A stretch of 64,000 nt of DNA from Ochotona curzoniae (lineage: Eukaryota; Chordata; Mammalia; Lagomorpha; Ochotonidae), in contig NW_024465369.1 of NCBI RefSeq assembly GCF_017591425.1, forward strand, positions 23,094,501-23,158,500, given 5' to 3'. A model generated the notes under the pieces. That model was given only the letters and a program-made list of their open reading frames with translations. It was not told the DNA's origin and did no database searches. The position numbers and the translations under genes are program-made. This document shows positions 62,296 through 64,000 of this stretch, one piece after another (within the stretch, counting starts at the first letter, position 1; each line of letters starts with the position of its first letter).

Positions 62296-62603
62296 AAGAC
62301 TTATTTCAGTTTTATTTGAAAGGCAGATTTACAGAGAGAAGGAGAAAGAGAGATCTTCCATTTGCTGGTTCACTCCCCAAGTGGCCGCAACAGCCGGAGC
62401 TGAGCTGATCTGAATCAAAGATCCAGGAACCTCTTCTGGGTCTCCCATGTGGTTGCTGGGGCCCAAGGACCTGAGCTATCCTCTGTTGCTTTCCCAGGCC
62501 ATAAGCAAGAAGCTGGACTGACAATGGAGCAGTCAGAACTTGAGCTGGTGCCATATGGGACTGTAGGTGAAGGATTAATCTCTACGCTACAGTGCTGGCT
62601 TCC
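62296..62603 (-). mobile_element. CSINE
   Basis: CAGTTTTATTTGAAAGGCAG tail; head ends TACAGTGCTGGC. Confidence 0.82.
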
Positions 62604-62856
62604 AGAGAGATATCTTATATCCACTGCTGTACAACCCCAATGGCTCTAATAGCCAGGACGGGGTCAGGCTGAAGTCAGGAGCTTCATCTGGGTCTGCCAC
62701 ATGGGGGCAGGGACCCAAACACACAGGCTATCATTTGCTGCTTTTCAAAGCGTATCTACAGGGAGGTAGACTGGAAGCAGACCTGAAGCAGGATCCATAT
62801 GTGATGCCAGTGTTGTAGATAGAGAGTCTGCCTGTTAGGTTACAATGCTAGTCCCA
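62604..62856 (-). mobile_element. CSINE, partial
   Basis: TGGCTCTAATAGCCAGGACG body and head TTACAATGCTAGTCCC, directly next to the copy at 62296-62603. Confidence 0.72.
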
Positions 62857-64000
62857 CAATCCATGTTCTCTCCAAGGATCCTGACTACACTTGGCCTGAA
62901 GGTAGGAGTCTCAAAACACATGGATCATTGGGCACTGAGCCAGTGAGGAATAAGCTCACCTGGACACAATGGCCAACTGCAGAAGGTTGCTCAGGGTTGG
63001 CAGAGAAACGACTGTGCATCTGCGTTAAGACACGCTGCTGCAATGGCCAAGACAAAGAGCTCCAGGGACTATCTTATTTGGAAAACCAAGTCCAGGTTTC
63101 TGTTTAACATTTTAACAGATGATTGGATTTGTGATGTATAATATAGATATAATTCACACTGCAAGTGCATTTTATGCATGCATGCATAAATGTGCCTATC
63201 AAAACATGCACTTTAATGCACACACTATATACTTTAACAGATATATAAAAGTATGTATAATTCCTAAAAACCTTCAAGGTATAACCTGGATTACATAGGT
63301 CTTGAGATAATTGGTTCAAAAGTACATTTAGAGCTTCCCATATGCTCCTAATGAGTGTGCAGTCTGTGTCAATTATGATTCGTAGGCTCCTCAGGGGTTT
63401 TCCAAATGACCTCCCATGACCAGTTATTTATCAGATGCTAGACTCATGGGCCTGTATGCTGCAAAGCCCCTTACAGATCATCTTGTCTAGTACTCTGCTT
63501 GAAGAGATGAAACAAAAACCTAGAGGTATTTGTGACTGTCATAAGCAAAGTACTGATCTCTGTGCCAGGTTGTGTGCTCCTGAATCGAGTTTCAGAAGCA
63601 GTACATGCTGCTGCTTCAGCTACTTTTCTGTGACACATATGACAACAGAGACTGACATGTAGAGAAAACAAAAAAATTGCATTTGTAAGCATCTCCTAAA
63701 AGTTTATCATTACCACTGAACCACTATACTTGCAAATCCAGAAACTTCCAGTGGGATGGCAATGTGATTGCTATGCAACACAACCCTCCAGGGTTAGCAG
63801 TTGTCAGGTTTCAGCAACCCAGAGTCTTGCTTCCTCCATAAAAACATAACTCTAAGATGAATATGAATGCATTAACAACTTCCTTATCTAACTATCAGAA
63901 CGGCTAATTCCACGTTAGGCAGCAAGATAGAGTGAGGTCCGTATGCAGGGGACTGAGGATCAATAACTTGGGTTTTTGATCAGATTTCCATAAAAATGTC
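62857..64000. other. LY75 intron upstream of CTLD1, nothing recognised
   Basis: No FNII exon signature (no WHHDC-type peptide in any minus frame that I could see); contains a GCATGCATGCATAAA palindromic patch near 63175. The FNII exon must lie beyond the window. Confidence 0.5.

Noticed and set aside
61975..64000. Fibronectin II or cysteine-rich domain exons of LY75
   Set aside because: No matching peptide was found in this stretch; those exons must lie outside the window.

Overview
The window is nuclear DNA from a mammal, almost certainly a lagomorph. Two things show this: a spliced vertebrate gene on the minus strand, and more than forty copies of the tRNA-headed lagomorph SINE (CSINE / C-repeat). 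The youngest SINE copies share a diagnostic tail and body unlike the common rabbit form I know, so I infer a pika (Ochotona) rather than a rabbit; that species call is inference.

The only host gene I can support is LY75 (DEC-205 / CD205), the ten-lectin-domain endocytic receptor of dendritic cells and thymic epithelium. It runs right to left across almost the whole window. I could place 28 consecutive coding exons, probably exons 4 to 31 of about 35, from the first half of C-type lectin-like domain (CTLD) 1 at 61810-61974 down to the second half of CTLD9 at 1-91, which is cut by the window edge. All exons have GT/AG borders and compatible phases, and I saw no stop codon, so the gene looks intact. 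The signal peptide, cysteine-rich and fibronectin II exons lie beyond 64000. CTLD10, the membrane anchor and the tail lie before position 1.

The introns are mostly repeats. CSINEs are dense from 3.5-8.6 kb, 11.7-22.2 kb, 26-28.2 kb, 31-39.6 kb and 58-63 kb. A young 5'-truncated L1 with an open ORF2 end sits at 28865-30136. An old L1MA-type element in reverse orientation spans about 32585-35300 and is broken by SINEs. L1 3' ends lie at about 26650-26850 and 49355-49855, a mariner-type MITE at 24812-24940, and MIR, L2 and MER-type relics are scattered about.

The most unusual item is a 3.3 kb non-coding insertion at 44597-47909. It is flanked by a 15-bp target-site duplication, begins with two promoter-like monomers, has a GC-rich body of degenerate repeats and ends in an A-rich tail. 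I cannot assign it to a known family.

Nothing bacterial, no CRISPR array and no operon is present. The biology of the window is one immune receptor gene plus the history of L1-driven insertions in its introns.
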